Counted from the stretch's first letter, positions 18,025 through 26,442 are shown. The stretch is DNA of 64,000 nucleotides from Marinilactibacillus kalidii (GCF_017599325.1 NZ_JAGFVM010000031.1:1-64000), one strand, 5' to 3'. Notes: generated by a model not told the origin, from the sequence alone. Translations and numbers: made by a program.

Positions 18025-18345
18025 ATGTCAAAAGGAAGTTTTAGTTTAGGAATCATTTTAGGAAGCGCAATAGGTGCTGCTTCAGCTTATTTATTAGCCC
18101 AAAAATCTGGAGAAGAACTTCAGGGAGATATTAAGGATAAAGCTACTGAGCAAAAAAATAAAATGATTATTAAGCTAGATGAGATGATAGAAGAAGCAGA
18201 AATCAAGTTAGATGAAAAACTGACTGATGGAGAGTTTTACAATCCACCTGTTGCTTATGAGGTGACACCAGAAACTGTCGCTGCGCCACCCGAGCATAAT
18301 GCGTTAGAAGACGATCCGATTGTAGTTCCCGATGTAAAAATTTAA
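18025..18345 (+). CDS. YtxH-domain membrane protein
   Basis: A 106-aa protein with a glycine/alanine-rich N-terminal membrane segment (FSLGIILGSAIGAASAYLLA) followed by a charged, coiled-coil-prone region (KATEQKNKMIIKLDEMIEEA). This is the YtxH family layout, whose members are often stress-linked and of unknown function. The ribosome binding site overlaps the aminotransferase stop (TTTTAGGAGG), so the two genes are almost certainly co-transcribed. The acidic proline-rich tail looks disordered. Confidence 0.75.
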   Translation: MSKGSFSLGIILGSAIGAASAYLLAQKSGEELQGDIKDKATEQKNKMIIKLDEMIEEAEIKLDEKLTDGEFYNPPVAYEVTPETVAAPPEHNALEDDPIVVPDVKI

Positions 18346-18356
18346 CGATAAATAGT

Positions 18357-18409
18357 AGTTCTTTTCGCAATGTTTAATTGATTAAACAAAACGGAAAGAA
18401 CTATTTTTT
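18357..18409 (+). terminator. terminator after ytxH gene
   Basis: AGTTCTTTTCG (18357-18367) pairs imperfectly with CGGAAAGAACT (18392-18402), followed by ATTTTTT. Confidence 0.7.
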
Positions 18410-18487
18410 GTTTAAAATTACATTTGAATGTATATAAATCCATTTTCAGTAGTTTTTATTGAATCTTTTACCAATTGTTCTATTTGA

Positions 18488-18516
18488 TTGTTTTTCTTGT
18501 CTAAAGGCTTTATTAT
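18488..18516 (+). promoter_or_regulatory. probable arcA promoter
   Basis: TTGTTT (18488-18493), 17 bases, TATTAT (18511-18516), 36 bases before the ATG. A weak ARG-box-like half site TGAATGTATATAAA lies upstream at 18425-18438; I regard it as suggestive only. Confidence 0.5.
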
Positions 18517-18551
18517 AAGGGTTGCGACTACTGATAACTGGAGGATAAAAA

Positions 18552-19781
18552 ATGAGTATGATTTTCGATGTTAAATCCGAAATCAGCAAATTAAATGCTG
18601 TATTATTAAAACGACCCGGTAAAGAAGTAGAGAATTTAACACCAAACACGATGCATGACTTGTTGTTTGATGATATTCCTTATTTACCAATTATCCAGGA
18701 AGAACACGATGCCTTTGCTGATGTTTTACGTAATAATGGGACAGAGGTACTTTATCTCGAAAAACTTGTAGCAGAGGCGATAGATGCCGCTGGGATCAAA
18801 GAAAATGTGATCAAAGATTTCATTGCTGAATCGGGATTGAATGTACCGGATATAAAAACTGAATTAACGAAGTATCTAATGACTTTTTCATCTGAAGAAC
18901 TCGTGGATAAAATTATGTCAGGTGTTCGTAATGATGAATTTGATATTCATGCGCGTTCATTATCTTGGCTCGCAGATCATCAAAGTAACTCTTTATTTTT
19001 GATGCAACCCATGCCAAACTTGTATTATACAAGAGACCCAGCAAATATACTGGATAACGGTATATCCATCAATAATATGACGTACCAAGCTAGAAAACGT
19101 GAATCTTTATTCATGAGTATCATTGTTAAACATCACCCTTTATTCAATCACTCTAATCTAGAAGTGTGGAGAGACCGAACGGTATCAACTTCTATCGAAG
19201 GTGGAGATGTTTTGGTGTTGAGTGAAGACGTATTGGCAATCGGTATTTCTCAAAGAACTTCTGGTCAAGCTATCGAAGAACTAGCACAAACCCTTTTTGA
19301 TAAGCACGCGACCTTTACAAAAGTTATCGCGATTGAAATTCCTAGAGTTAGAGCAATGATGCATTTAGATACTGTATTTACGATGATCGACTATGATAAG
19401 TTCACGATTCATCCTGGTATCCAAGGAATGGATGGTGAAATGTCTGTTTATGTACTCGAACCTGGGAAAGAATCTGGCGATATTCGAGTCAAACATCATA
19501 CTGATTTAACAGAAGTGCTCAAACAAACATTGAATTTGCCTGAAATTGCGATGATACCTTGTGGAGGGGGAGATCCAATCGCTGCTCCTAGGGAACAGTG
19601 GAATGATGGATCTAATACTCTAGCTATTGAGCCCGGAGTGGTAGTTACCTATAATCGTAATTACGTTTCTAACCAACTGATGAGAGAACAAGGTGTAAAA
19701 GTTCTTGAAATTCCATCAAGTGAACTATCTAGAGGTAGAGGCGGACCAAGATGTATGAGCATGCCCTTAAATCGCTCTTAA
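18552..19781 (+). CDS. arcA: arginine deiminase
   Basis: A 409-aa enzyme that hydrolyses arginine to citrulline and ammonia. Family blocks include the N-terminal LNAVLLKRPGKEVENL, MPNLYYTRDPA, HLDTVFTMID and RGRGGPRCMSMPL with the catalytic cysteine (C401). The residues expected for guanidinium binding are in place, so it should be active. GGAGGA precedes ATG 18552. It stands alone: arcB, arcC and arcD are not adjacent, and the gene is closed by a terminator, so the ATP-yielding rest of the pathway must lie elsewhere or be absent. ArgR is encoded 6.6 kb downstream. Confidence 0.95.
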   Translation: MSMIFDVKSEISKLNAVLLKRPGKEVENLTPNTMHDLLFDDIPYLPIIQEEHDAFADVLRNNGTEVLYLEKLVAEAIDAAGIKENVIKDFIAESGLNVPDIKTELTKYLMTFSSEELVDKIMSGVRNDEFDIHARSLSWLADHQSNSLFLMQPMPNLYYTRDPANILDNGISINNMTYQARKRESLFMSIIVKHHPLFNHSNLEVWRDRTVSTSIEGGDVLVLSEDVLAIGISQRTSGQAIEELAQTLFDKHATFTKVIAIEIPRVRAMMHLDTVFTMIDYDKFTIHPGIQGMDGEMSVYVLEPGKESGDIRVKHHTDLTEVLKQTLNLPEIAMIPCGGGDPIAAPREQWNDGSNTLAIEPGVVVTYNRNYVSNQLMREQGVKVLEIPSSELSRGRGGPRCMSMPLNRS

Positions 19782-19784
19782 AAA

Positions 19785-19826
19785 AATAAGCGCAGTGCTG
19801 GGAAACAGCATAGCGCTTATTTTTTA
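19785..19826. terminator. bidirectional terminator between arcA and DUF2188 gene
   Basis: AATAAGCGC/GCGCTTATT stem with A-run on the left and T-run on the right; serves the convergent arcA (+) and DUF2188 gene (-). Confidence 0.8.
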
Positions 19827-20252
19827 TTGTCTTTTACCTTCTTTGGTATAAGTGATTACAGACGACTCTTTATTCGAAGCTATCGCTTTTGCTCTGTCAA
19901 TCGCTTCTTTCTTGGAATGATAGGTTGAATCTGGCTTTTGTGCACCTTTGGTTTCAACTTTCCATTCATCATCGGCATAGTAAACAATCACATCATTGTC
20001 TAATAAATCACTGTTAGTATTGTTATCGTGGGCATCATGCTTAGTCGGTTTCTTTTGATACTTAAAGGAATCAATCTCGCCTGAATCAGATTTATCGTAC
20101 CAATCCTCAGCTTGACTAATGGCGATCGGTATCGCTCTGTCTTCAGGATAATCATTATCAAGTAATGCATTTCCAATATCAATTGCTTTTTTACGAACCA
20201 CATTGTCTAAATTTTTCATTGCTGCTGGATAGTCCTGTGTATCCCATGGCAT
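19824..20252 (-). CDS. YdaT-like protein: ChaB-like N-terminus plus DUF2188
   Basis: The second ATG (20252) is preferred because AAAGG abuts the first one (20261). The 142-aa product has two parts. Residues 1-55 (MPWDTQDYPAAMKNLD, AIPIAISQAEDWYD) resemble the ChaB-like region of the B. subtilis general stress protein YdaT. The C-terminal part (DVIVYYADDEWKVE, HSKKEAIDRAKAIA) is a DUF2188 repeat. The linker is His/Asn/Lys rich. Function is unknown; a stress role would be by analogy only. The gene is convergent with arcA and shares its terminator. Confidence 0.75.
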   Translation of the reverse strand: MPWDTQDYPAAMKNLDNVVRKKAIDIGNALLDNDYPEDRAIPIAISQAEDWYDKSDSGEIDSFKYQKKPTKHDAHDNNTNSDLLDNDVIVYYADDEWKVETKGAQKPDSTYHSKKEAIDRAKAIASNKESSVITYTKEGKRQ

Positions 20253-20363
20253 ATAAATCATCCTTTCATAATTTCTAATTTCGTTATATCATGAATATAG
20301 ATTAATGACGAAGATTAAGACTTGTTGATCTAAAATAATAAATGCGTTAAAGAAGAGGTTAAG

Positions 20364-21191
20364 ATGAAAAAAATTGAAAAATCTGCGCAGTTTCTCGAAT
20401 CAAATCGAATGCTGTTCCAATGCCCAGTTTGTGGTAAAGGATTTACTCAAGTAAACAACAATCAATTTATTTGTGAATCAAACCATTCGTTTGATTTATC
20501 AAAAAAGGGCTCTATACATTTCCTATTAAAACAGCCTCATAATGACTATGATACAGATATGTTAAAATACAGAAGAATCGTTGCACAAGATGAACTATGG
20601 CATCCGATGTTGGCAGAAGTAAGTAAGTACATCACTAATCAGTCAGGGGTGCATCTTGATGTAGGTTGTGGAGAAGGGTCCCACTTGCATCATCTACAAG
20701 CGTTAGGATTAAAAGGCACTAGTATAGGATTTGACATTTCTAAGGATGCCATTCAACTAGCCGCTGCACTATATACGGATGTTTTCTGGAGTGTGGCGGA
20801 TTTAGCGCAATCTCCTTTTGCTACAGCATCATATGACACCATCTTTAATATTCTATCTCCATCTAACTACAGTGAATTCGATCGTTTATTAAAAAAAGGG
20901 GGACAGGTGATAAAAGTTATTCCCTCAGAAAATTATTTGATTGAAATCAGAGAACTTACGGGTAAAAACTTGATACCTTATTCGAATCAAGATGTTATTG
21001 AAAAATTTTACGAACACTATCCAAATGCTATTAGAACGAGCGTTTCATATAAGCATGAAGTCAAAGCGTCTATCGTTCAACCATTGCTGAACATGACACC
21101 GTTGAGTTGGAACAGTAAGCAAAGCTTGGAAGAAATACAGTTGGAAGAAGTATCAATCGATATGGACATTTTGATAGGGAATAAGGGTTGA
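20364..21191 (+). CDS. rlmA: 23S rRNA (guanine-N1)-methyltransferase RlmA family
   Basis: A 275-aa SAM-dependent methyltransferase. A four-ligand zinc finger opens the protein (CPVCGKGF ... CESNHSFD), followed by the DLSKKGSIHFLL block and the Rossmann motif I LDVGCGEGSHLHHL. This architecture is that of RlmA(I)/RlmA(II), which methylate G745 or G748 in helix 35 of 23S rRNA; Gram-positive members are usually G748 enzymes (TlrB type), linked to tylosin tolerance. Site choice is inference. AAGAGG lies before the ATG. A long non-coding region follows. Confidence 0.87.
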   Translation: MKKIEKSAQFLESNRMLFQCPVCGKGFTQVNNNQFICESNHSFDLSKKGSIHFLLKQPHNDYDTDMLKYRRIVAQDELWHPMLAEVSKYITNQSGVHLDVGCGEGSHLHHLQALGLKGTSIGFDISKDAIQLAAALYTDVFWSVADLAQSPFATASYDTIFNILSPSNYSEFDRLLKKGGQVIKVIPSENYLIEIRELTGKNLIPYSNQDVIEKFYEHYPNAIRTSVSYKHEVKASIVQPLLNMTPLSWNSKQSLEEIQLEEVSIDMDILIGNKG

Positions 21192-21221
21192 AAAATCAAG
21201 GATTGTACCTTAAAAAAGAAA

Positions 21222-21272
21222 TGTTCAATACTTGTAAACTTTTTTTACAAAATGTTCACAATATTGTTGAAC
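21222..21272 (+). repeat. nested inverted repeat upstream of candidate sRNA
   Basis: GTTCAA (21223-21228) is inverted as TTGAAC (21267-21272). Inside it TTGTAAA (21232-21238) and TTTACAA (21244-21250) form a perfect inverted repeat around CTTTT. ATGTTCA occurs twice in direct orientation (21221, 21252). It could be an operator for the transcript that starts about 50 bases downstream, or a weak terminator for rlmA. Confidence 0.4.
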
Positions 21273-21312
21273 TTTAGCTTAATTTCGAGATTAATTCTGC
21301 CATAACCTTGCA

Positions 21313-21471
21313 TATACTATGGTCCAATGTTATTATATGGAACATAAGCTGATTTGATTCATTGGTTTTTATCAGTCAACCCATCAGAAGCTGATAAAAA
21401 AATGTGAAATAGCAACGGCTTAATTAACGTATCGCTTCGCAGTGCTTGACACCGAGGCGATACGTTTTTTT
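21313..21471 (+). ncRNA. candidate structured small RNA or terminated leader before queG
   Basis: Between rlmA and queG, a -10-like TATACT (21313-21318) is followed by three stems: CCAATG (21324-21329)/CATTGG (21360-21365); TTTTTATCAG (21366-21375)/CTGATAAAAA (21391-21400), perfect over ten pairs; and a 14-bp terminator stem (21426-21439 with 21453-21466, one G-U) with a T7 tail. A promoter-to-terminator unit of about 150 nt without a plausible ORF suggests an independent sRNA. No good -35 is seen. I do not recognise 6S, 4.5S, tmRNA, RNase P, preQ1 or T-box signatures. It could instead be a long rlmA 3'UTR. Confidence 0.5.
21426..21471 (+). terminator. strong terminator of the candidate sRNA
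   Basis: AACGTATCGCTTCG pairs with CGAGGCGATACGTT (21453-21466), 14 pairs with one G-U, followed by seven T. It stops transcription before queG, which has its own promoter. Confidence 0.85.
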
Positions 21472-21498
21472 GTGTCCAATTAAATAGGGAAAACGATA

Positions 21499-21527
21499 TT
21501 TATGTTTTTCAATAAATAGGTTATAAT
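21499..21527 (+). promoter_or_regulatory. probable queG promoter
   Basis: TTTATG (21499-21504), 17 bases, perfect TATAAT (21522-21527), downstream of the sRNA terminator and 42 bases before the queG ATG. Confidence 0.5.
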
Positions 21528-21569
21528 CGATATCGGTAGTTTACATAGAAGAGTAAGGAGGGCTGACCC

Positions 21570-22721
21570 ATGTCGCAAGCTCTGAAAGAAAAGATCAAAG
21601 TAAAAGCGCAAGAAATTGGCATTGATAAAATCGGTTTTACACATGCTGAGCCTTTCTACGATTTAGAAGAGAAGTTGTATAAACAAAAAGAAAAGGGTCA
21701 TACTTCGGGATTTGAGCATGATGTCATCGAAGAGAGAATCTATCCTGAAAAGATTTTTTCGGAGCCGAGATCTATCATTGCGATCGCTGTGGCATATCCT
21801 TCTAAGATGGGTACAAAACCGCCTAGAGAAAAAGGTGTGCGACGTGGTGAGTTTGCTAGAGCTTCATGGGGTACAGACTATCATGATGTCCTCAGAGAGC
21901 GCATGGATCGTTTAATCGACTATATCAAAGAAGAAACGAGTTCTGAAACGAAGTTTAAGCCAATGGTTGATACAGGCGAGTTGGTCGATGTCGCAGTTGC
22001 TCAAAGAGCCGGTTTAGGATTCATTGGAAGAAATGGTCTGCTTATAACCGAAGAATTTGGTTCTTATGTATATTTAGGTGAAATCATCACCAATTTAGAG
22101 TTTGATGCGGATGAAGAAGTGGCATTCGGATGCGGAGACTGTACTAGATGTGTCACAGCCTGTCCCACAGGTGCTTTACTTGGTGACGGACGTATGAATG
22201 CACAAAAATGTTTATCTTTTCAAACGCAAACCAAAGGCTATATGCCTAAAGAGTATCGTCGACGTATGGGACACGTTATTTATGGTTGCGATATCTGTCA
22301 GATCGTCTGTCCCTATAATAAAGGTATTGATTCCCATTTTCATGAGGAAATGGAACCAGATCCTGAAAAAACAATGCCACTTTTAAAGCCCCTTTTAACG
22401 ATATCTAATCGCGAATTCGAAGAGACTTATGGAGAAATGTCTGGTTCTTGGAGAGGTAAGAAACCATTACAACGTAACGCGATTATTGCATTAGCTAATT
22501 ATCGTGATAGATCAGCTATTCCAGAACTACTCAAAGTCGTAGAACAAGATCCTCGTCCCATGATAAGAGGTACTGCTGCTTGGGCCATATCAATGATTTT
22601 AAAAAAAGATTCAAACCAAGATATCATTGCCTTTTTAGAAGAAGCGTTAGATAAAGAAACTGATCCAGAAACCATACAAGAATTTAAAGATGCTATTTAT
22701 TTAATGAAAGACAATTTATAA
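21570..22721 (+). CDS. queG: epoxyqueuosine reductase QueG
   Basis: A 383-aa cobalamin-dependent iron-sulfur enzyme for the last step of queuosine synthesis at tRNA position 34 (epoxyqueuosine to queuosine). The two 4Fe-4S motifs are complete: [16 protein letters not shown], and [13 protein letters not shown] together with the upstream KCLSF cysteine. [20 protein letters not shown] is the family block for the active site. The C-terminal part (about 290-380) carries HEAT-like repeats for tRNA binding, usual in Firmicutes. AAGGAGG precedes ATG 21570. trmL, another position-34 modifier, follows 39 bases later. Confidence 0.95.
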   Translation: MSQALKEKIKVKAQEIGIDKIGFTHAEPFYDLEEKLYKQKEKGHTSGFEHDVIEERIYPEKIFSEPRSIIAIAVAYPSKMGTKPPREKGVRRGEFARASWGTDYHDVLRERMDRLIDYIKEETSSETKFKPMVDTGELVDVAVAQRAGLGFIGRNGLLITEEFGSYVYLGEIITNLEFDADEEVAFGCGDCTRCVTACPTGALLGDGRMNAQKCLSFQTQTKGYMPKEYRRRMGHVIYGCDICQIVCPYNKGIDSHFHEEMEPDPEKTMPLLKPLLTISNREFEETYGEMSGSWRGKKPLQRNAIIALANYRDRSAIPELLKVVEQDPRPMIRGTAAWAISMILKKDSNQDIIAFLEEALDKETDPETIQEFKDAIYLMKDNL

Positions 22722-22760
22722 ATCAACTAATCTATTTAATCACTAAAAAAGGAGTTTCAC

Positions 22761-23270
22761 ATGCCAAATCACATCGTATTATATGAACCATTAATTCCCG
22801 CAAACACAGGGAACATCTCTAGAACTTGCGCAGGTACAAATACTCATTTACATTTGATCAAACCGTTAGGATTCAGTACAGACGATAAGCAATTAAAAAG
22901 GGCTGGATTAGATTATTGGAATGAAGTAGAGATTACTTATCATGATAATTTAGAAGCCTTTATTGACTATGCAAAATCTGGGAAATTTTATCTGATTTCA
23001 AAATTTGCTAATAAAGTTTACGCTGATGAAGATTTCTCTGATACGACCACGGATCATTTTTTTATATTTGGAAAAGAAACAACCGGTTTACCAGAAGCGT
23101 TTATGCAGGCTTATGCAGATGACTGCTTGCGTATTCCTATGAACGATGAACATGTTCGGTCACTAAATTTATCCAATACAGCTAATATCTTAATATATGA
23201 AGCACTTAGACAACAGAAATTTCCGAATTTGGAATTGACGCACACTTACGAAAACGATAAATTAAAGTAA
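22761..23270 (+). CDS. trmL: tRNA (cytidine/uridine-34 2'-O)-methyltransferase TrmL
   Basis: A 169-aa SPOUT methyltransferase that adds the ribose methyl to C34 or cmnm5U34 in certain tRNA(Leu). The trefoil-knot motifs are clear: [18 protein letters not shown] near the N-terminus, [10 protein letters not shown] in the middle, [20 protein letters not shown] at the end. Length is typical of the single-domain TrmL/CspR family. AAAGGAG precedes ATG 22761. It is probably co-transcribed with queG, joining two enzymes that act on the wobble base. The terminator downstream appears to derive from an IS end. Confidence 0.93.
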   Translation: MPNHIVLYEPLIPANTGNISRTCAGTNTHLHLIKPLGFSTDDKQLKRAGLDYWNEVEITYHDNLEAFIDYAKSGKFYLISKFANKVYADEDFSDTTTDHFFIFGKETTGLPEAFMQAYADDCLRIPMNDEHVRSLNLSNTANILIYEALRQQKFPNLELTHTYENDKLK

Positions 23271-23299
23271 CTGGTCGTGTGGATGGTTGAATAAAACGT

Positions 23300-23360
23300 G
23301 GTCTATAATATTTAGTGTTGGTGAGCATTCGCTAGCACTATTTTTTATCAATTAAAATAG
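23300..23360 (+). repeat. solo ISL3-type IS terminus (degenerate relic)
   Basis: From 23300 the sequence GGTCTATAATATTTAGTG and the following 30 bases match the inward-reading terminus of the IS at 901-952 with about four substitutions and two single-base gaps. No transposase follows; a non-IS gene (pnuC) comes next. It is therefore a leftover end or a very short derivative. Confidence 0.75.
23314..23347 (+). terminator. hairpin in IS relic, probable trmL terminator
   Basis: AGTGTTGGT pairs with GCTAGCACT (with three G-U pairs), followed by ATTTTTTATC. The parent IS end has the same hairpin with perfect pairing; the substitutions here keep the stem. It lies 45 bases after the trmL stop. Confidence 0.6.
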
Positions 23361-23391
23361 ATAATTTCAATGCTATTTTTGAAAGTTTTAG

Positions 23392-23421
23392 TCATTTGAA
23401 ATGAACAGGTCATGATACACT
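23392..23421 (+). promoter_or_regulatory. possible pnuC promoter with overlapping palindrome
   Basis: TACACT (23416-23421) with extended -10 TG; its -35 region coincides with the perfect palindrome TCATTT-G-AAATGA (23392-23404). An ACAGGT follows, faintly like a NiaR half site. The palindrome would be well placed for a repressor. Confidence 0.35.
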
Positions 23422-23508
23422 GCGGCTCTTAGTGAGTCACGTTAGATTAGACTTGAGTAATAAAAATCAAAAATGAGTAATCGATATGAATATAGTGGAG
23501 GAAGAATG

Positions 23509-24225
23509 ATGTTAAGTAGTATCAAAAATGAGTTATTCATGGGGTATGATAAAACCCAAAAAATATTTTATCCAGCATTAATATTGTTACAGATTGTAGT
23601 CTTTTTTATAACTAGGGATAATCCAATTGGTGTAATAACAGGTCTTGCCGGTATTATAGCAGTGATTATGGCTGCCAAAGGAAGAATCAGTACTGCTTAT
23701 TTTGGATTTGTTCAAGTATCAGGCTATCTTTACCTAAGTATTCAAGCCAATTTACCTGGTGAAGTAATGTTAAATATTTTTTATCTAGTAAGTCAGTTCG
23801 TTGTTTTCTATACTTGGAAGAACAATCGGAATAAAGCTGAATTGACAGATAAAGCAGAGGAAGTAGAGTCGATCAAGATTACGAGGTTACAATGGGTGTA
23901 TAATATTTTAGGAATGGTTGTTACCTGGATCGTTTTTACGAAGTTTTTAGAATTCATGGGTGGAAGTAATCCACCAGTTGATAGCATTACGACTACGATG
24001 TCTGTATTTGCTCAAATTCATATGATCAAGCGATTAAGCAGCCAATGGGTGTTATGGATCTTAGTTAATGGATTCACAGTGTACCTATGGTTTCTACAAG
24101 GAAATGTAACGATGGTTGCTATGTGGACAGGTATGCTATTGAATAGTATATATGCATGGTATATATGGGATAGAAAAGCTAGAAAAGGTAACTCGCAAAT
24201 GGACAAAGTGATTGAAGCAGCCTAA
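23509..24225 (+). CDS. pnuC: PnuC-family nicotinamide riboside (or related vitamin) transporter
   Basis: The start is one of two adjacent ATGs (23506/23509) behind GGAGG; the frame extends to 23473 without a site. The 238-aa protein has about seven membrane segments with the PnuC hallmarks: the aromatic-rich FYTWKNNR stretch after the third/fourth helix, a WVLWILVNGFTVYLW helix, and the final NSIYAWYIWDRKARK. PnuC proteins move nicotinamide riboside by facilitated diffusion, trapped by cytosolic phosphorylation; PnuT/PnuX relatives carry thiamine or riboflavin. Substrate is inferred. NiaR, the NAD-pathway repressor, is encoded in this window. Confidence 0.85.
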   Translation: MLSSIKNELFMGYDKTQKIFYPALILLQIVVFFITRDNPIGVITGLAGIIAVIMAAKGRISTAYFGFVQVSGYLYLSIQANLPGEVMLNIFYLVSQFVVFYTWKNNRNKAELTDKAEEVESIKITRLQWVYNILGMVVTWIVFTKFLEFMGGSNPPVDSITTTMSVFAQIHMIKRLSSQWVLWILVNGFTVYLWFLQGNVTMVAMWTGMLLNSIYAWYIWDRKARKGNSQMDKVIEAA

Positions 24226-24408
24226 AGTTTGACAGGTTATTGAATTGGTGGATGTGTAGAAAGCAAGTATAGTAACTTTAAGATTAGCATTCACTATAAG
24301 TTGTTAGACCTAAATTAAAATGAATAGCGTATTGAACTTTATGGAGAATATAGTTTGCATTGATTTTTATCGGTAACGATCGTTCATCTACATGATTTGA
24401 AAATAAGC
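24226..24408. other. intergenic region between pnuC and argS
   Basis: About 180 bases between convergent pnuC and argS before the shared terminator. AT-rich, no ORF with a ribosome binding site, no clear hairpin. Confidence 0.5.
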
Positions 24409-24463
24409 AAAAAAGCGTCCCCTTGAGCAGGTAGAAAACCGACTCTAAGGGGACGCTTTTTTT
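24409..24463. terminator. strong bidirectional terminator, argS/pnuC
   Basis: AAAAAAGCGTCCCCTT pairs perfectly with AAGGGGACGCTTTTTT; A-run and T-run on the two sides let it serve the convergent argS (-) and pnuC (+). Confidence 0.9.
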
Positions 24464-24473
24464 ATTTAACAAA

Positions 24474-26168
24474 TTACATCTGATCAGGTGTCTCAACACC
24501 TAATATACTTAAATCCTGTTTTAATAATTCCGTTACTGCAAATACTAAGGCTAATCTCGATTCTTTTTCTTCATGTTCATCCAACACACGTACATTAGCA
24601 TAGAACTTGTTGAAAGCTTGAGACAAGTGAATCGCATGTTTTGCTATAATCGATGGTTCGTATTGTTTATATGCACGAACTAATGTCTCTGGGAATTCTT
24701 GAATCAGTTTCACAACTTCCCAGCTATATTGATCCGTCAAACTGTAACTTTCAGTAGCAGGGAAAGCATCTTTTCCTGCTTTTTTCAATATACTTAGTGC
24801 TCTTGCACGTGTATATTGAACGTAAGGGCCCGTTTCACCTTCGAATTGAACCACTTCTTCAATGGTAAAATCAAAGTTGTTTAAACGATCATTTTTCAAA
24901 TCGTGGAAGACTACGGCACCAACACCAACTTGTTCAGCAACCGTTTCTTTATTTTCAAGTGATGGATTTTTTTCTTCGATTTGGTTCAAGGCTAAACTAG
25001 CTGCTTCATTAAGCACTTCTTCTAAAAGAACCACTTTTCCTTTACGAGTAGACAATTTCTTGCCGTCTTTAGTGATCAACCCAAATGGAACGTGGTGGAT
25101 ATGATCTGCCCATTCATAACCCATTTCACTCAGGACTGCTTTCAGCTGTTTGAAATGGTTTGATTGCTCTTGCCCAACTACATAAAGTGCTTGAGAGAAA
25201 TCATAGTTTTCTTTGCGGTAAAGCGCTGCAGCCAAATCTCTCGTCATATAGAGCGTTGCGCCATCTGATTTTTTAATAAGAGCAGGGTTTAAGTTGTATT
25301 TTTCAAGATCAACAATATGTGCGCCCTGATTTAAAGTTAATAGGTTCTTTTGATCAAGCAAAGATACTACTGAGTCCATTTTGTCATTATAAAAAGCTTC
25401 ACCTTTATAAGAATCAAATTGGATATTCAAGCGATCGTAAACGTTCTGGAATTCAGCAAGTGATTCTTCTCTAAACCAAGTCCAAAGGGTGATTGCTTCT
25501 TCATTACCGTCTTCTAATTTTTTAAACCATGCACGACCTTCATCTTCAAGAGAAGGGTCTTTTTCTGCTTCCTCATGGAAAGTTACATATAATCTAAGCA
25601 ATTCTTTGATAGGATTTGCACGAACATCTTCTTCAGATCCCCATTTTTTGTATGCGGAGATTAGCTTACCAAATTGTGTTCCCCAGTCACCTAAATAATT
25701 GATGCGAACCGGTTGATAGCCTACGCGCATAAGAATATTGGATAGGGCATTACCAATAACGGTTGATCTAAGGTGACCCATAGACATTGGTTTAGCAATA
25801 TTTGGTGATGACATATCAATGGGTACATTCTGTCCATTTCCGAGATTGACTGAACCATATTGATCTTTTTGTTCTAATATTTCTTTTAAAACCAATTGAC
25901 TAATTTGATCTTTTTTCAAGAAAAAGTTCAAATAGGGGCCAACTGTCTGTGTTTTTTCAATAATGGGTGAAGCTATTTTTTCTTCAATATCTTTAGCGAT
26001 CTGTGCAGGGCTTTTACGTAAAACTTTAGCTAATTGAAAAGCTGGAAAAGCAAGGTCACCGTGTTCTGCATATTTTGGTTTTTCTAACAGTTGATTGATC
26101 TCGTTTAATTCTAATTGATCTTTTAAGACGTCGTGTAGCGATTCAGCTACAAGCATTTTGTAATCCAA
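24474..26168 (-). CDS. argS: arginyl-tRNA synthetase
   Basis: A 564-aa class I synthetase charging tRNA(Arg). The HIGH-type motif appears as [20 protein letters not shown], the KMSKS-like loop as [10 protein letters not shown], with the N-terminal Add-1 domain (1-100) and the C-terminal DALR anticodon-binding domain (about 440-564, [13 protein letters not shown]). The start is TTG 26168 after AGGAGG. It is read divergently from argR across a 274-base gap with no T-box. Divergent argS-argR pairs are frequent in lactobacilli and relatives and suggest arginine-responsive control. Confidence 0.96.
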   Translation of the reverse strand: MDYKMLVAESLHDVLKDQLELNEINQLLEKPKYAEHGDLAFPAFQLAKVLRKSPAQIAKDIEEKIASPIIEKTQTVGPYLNFFLKKDQISQLVLKEILEQKDQYGSVNLGNGQNVPIDMSSPNIAKPMSMGHLRSTVIGNALSNILMRVGYQPVRINYLGDWGTQFGKLISAYKKWGSEEDVRANPIKELLRLYVTFHEEAEKDPSLEDEGRAWFKKLEDGNEEAITLWTWFREESLAEFQNVYDRLNIQFDSYKGEAFYNDKMDSVVSLLDQKNLLTLNQGAHIVDLEKYNLNPALIKKSDGATLYMTRDLAAALYRKENYDFSQALYVVGQEQSNHFKQLKAVLSEMGYEWADHIHHVPFGLITKDGKKLSTRKGKVVLLEEVLNEAASLALNQIEEKNPSLENKETVAEQVGVGAVVFHDLKNDRLNNFDFTIEEVVQFEGETGPYVQYTRARALSILKKAGKDAFPATESYSLTDQYSWEVVKLIQEFPETLVRAYKQYEPSIIAKHAIHLSQAFNKFYANVRVLDEHEEKESRLALVFAVTELLKQDLSILGVETPDQM

Positions 26169-26342
26169 AAAAATCCTCCTAATTCTATTGTCCTATTTAA
26201 TGTTCATACACAAATGAGTTGGATGGTTATTCATTAAACTAAATAAATAGTATGAAAGACCGACATTTACGTTTACACATAAGCATTTGTATTATAGCAA
26301 AGCTCGATACACCTAGCAACAAGAATTGGCTCAGAAGTGTTT

Positions 26343-26356
26343 CGAAAGCGTTTTAA
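26343..26356 (+). promoter_or_regulatory. cre-like site upstream of argR
   Basis: CGAAAGCGTTTTAA fits TGWAANCGNTNWCA except at the first and thirteenth positions. It lies in the argS-argR divergent region, some 100 bases before argR. Confidence 0.35.
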
Positions 26357-26442
26357 TACAAATATAGTGAATTTCTATACGCAATCAGTTATAGTAGATA
26401 ATGACGACTTTATTGAAAATATGTACAAGTAGGAGTGTAAAG

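Noticed and set aside
21402-21471. tracrRNA-like tail near queG (ACACCGAGG then T-run)
   Set aside because: Superficial likeness only; no Cas9 gene, no CRISPR repeats, and no anti-repeat in the window.
21192-21569. preQ1 or T-box riboswitch upstream of queG
   Set aside because: No preQ1 aptamer consensus and no GGGTGG-ACCGCG core; the transcript ends before the queG promoter.
24284-24499. 71-aa ORF at the end of argS on the minus strand
   Set aside because: It spans the shared argS/pnuC terminator and has no recognisable start context.
26169-26442. T-box upstream of argS
   Set aside because: No T-box core on the minus strand in this gap; control by ArgR is the simpler idea.
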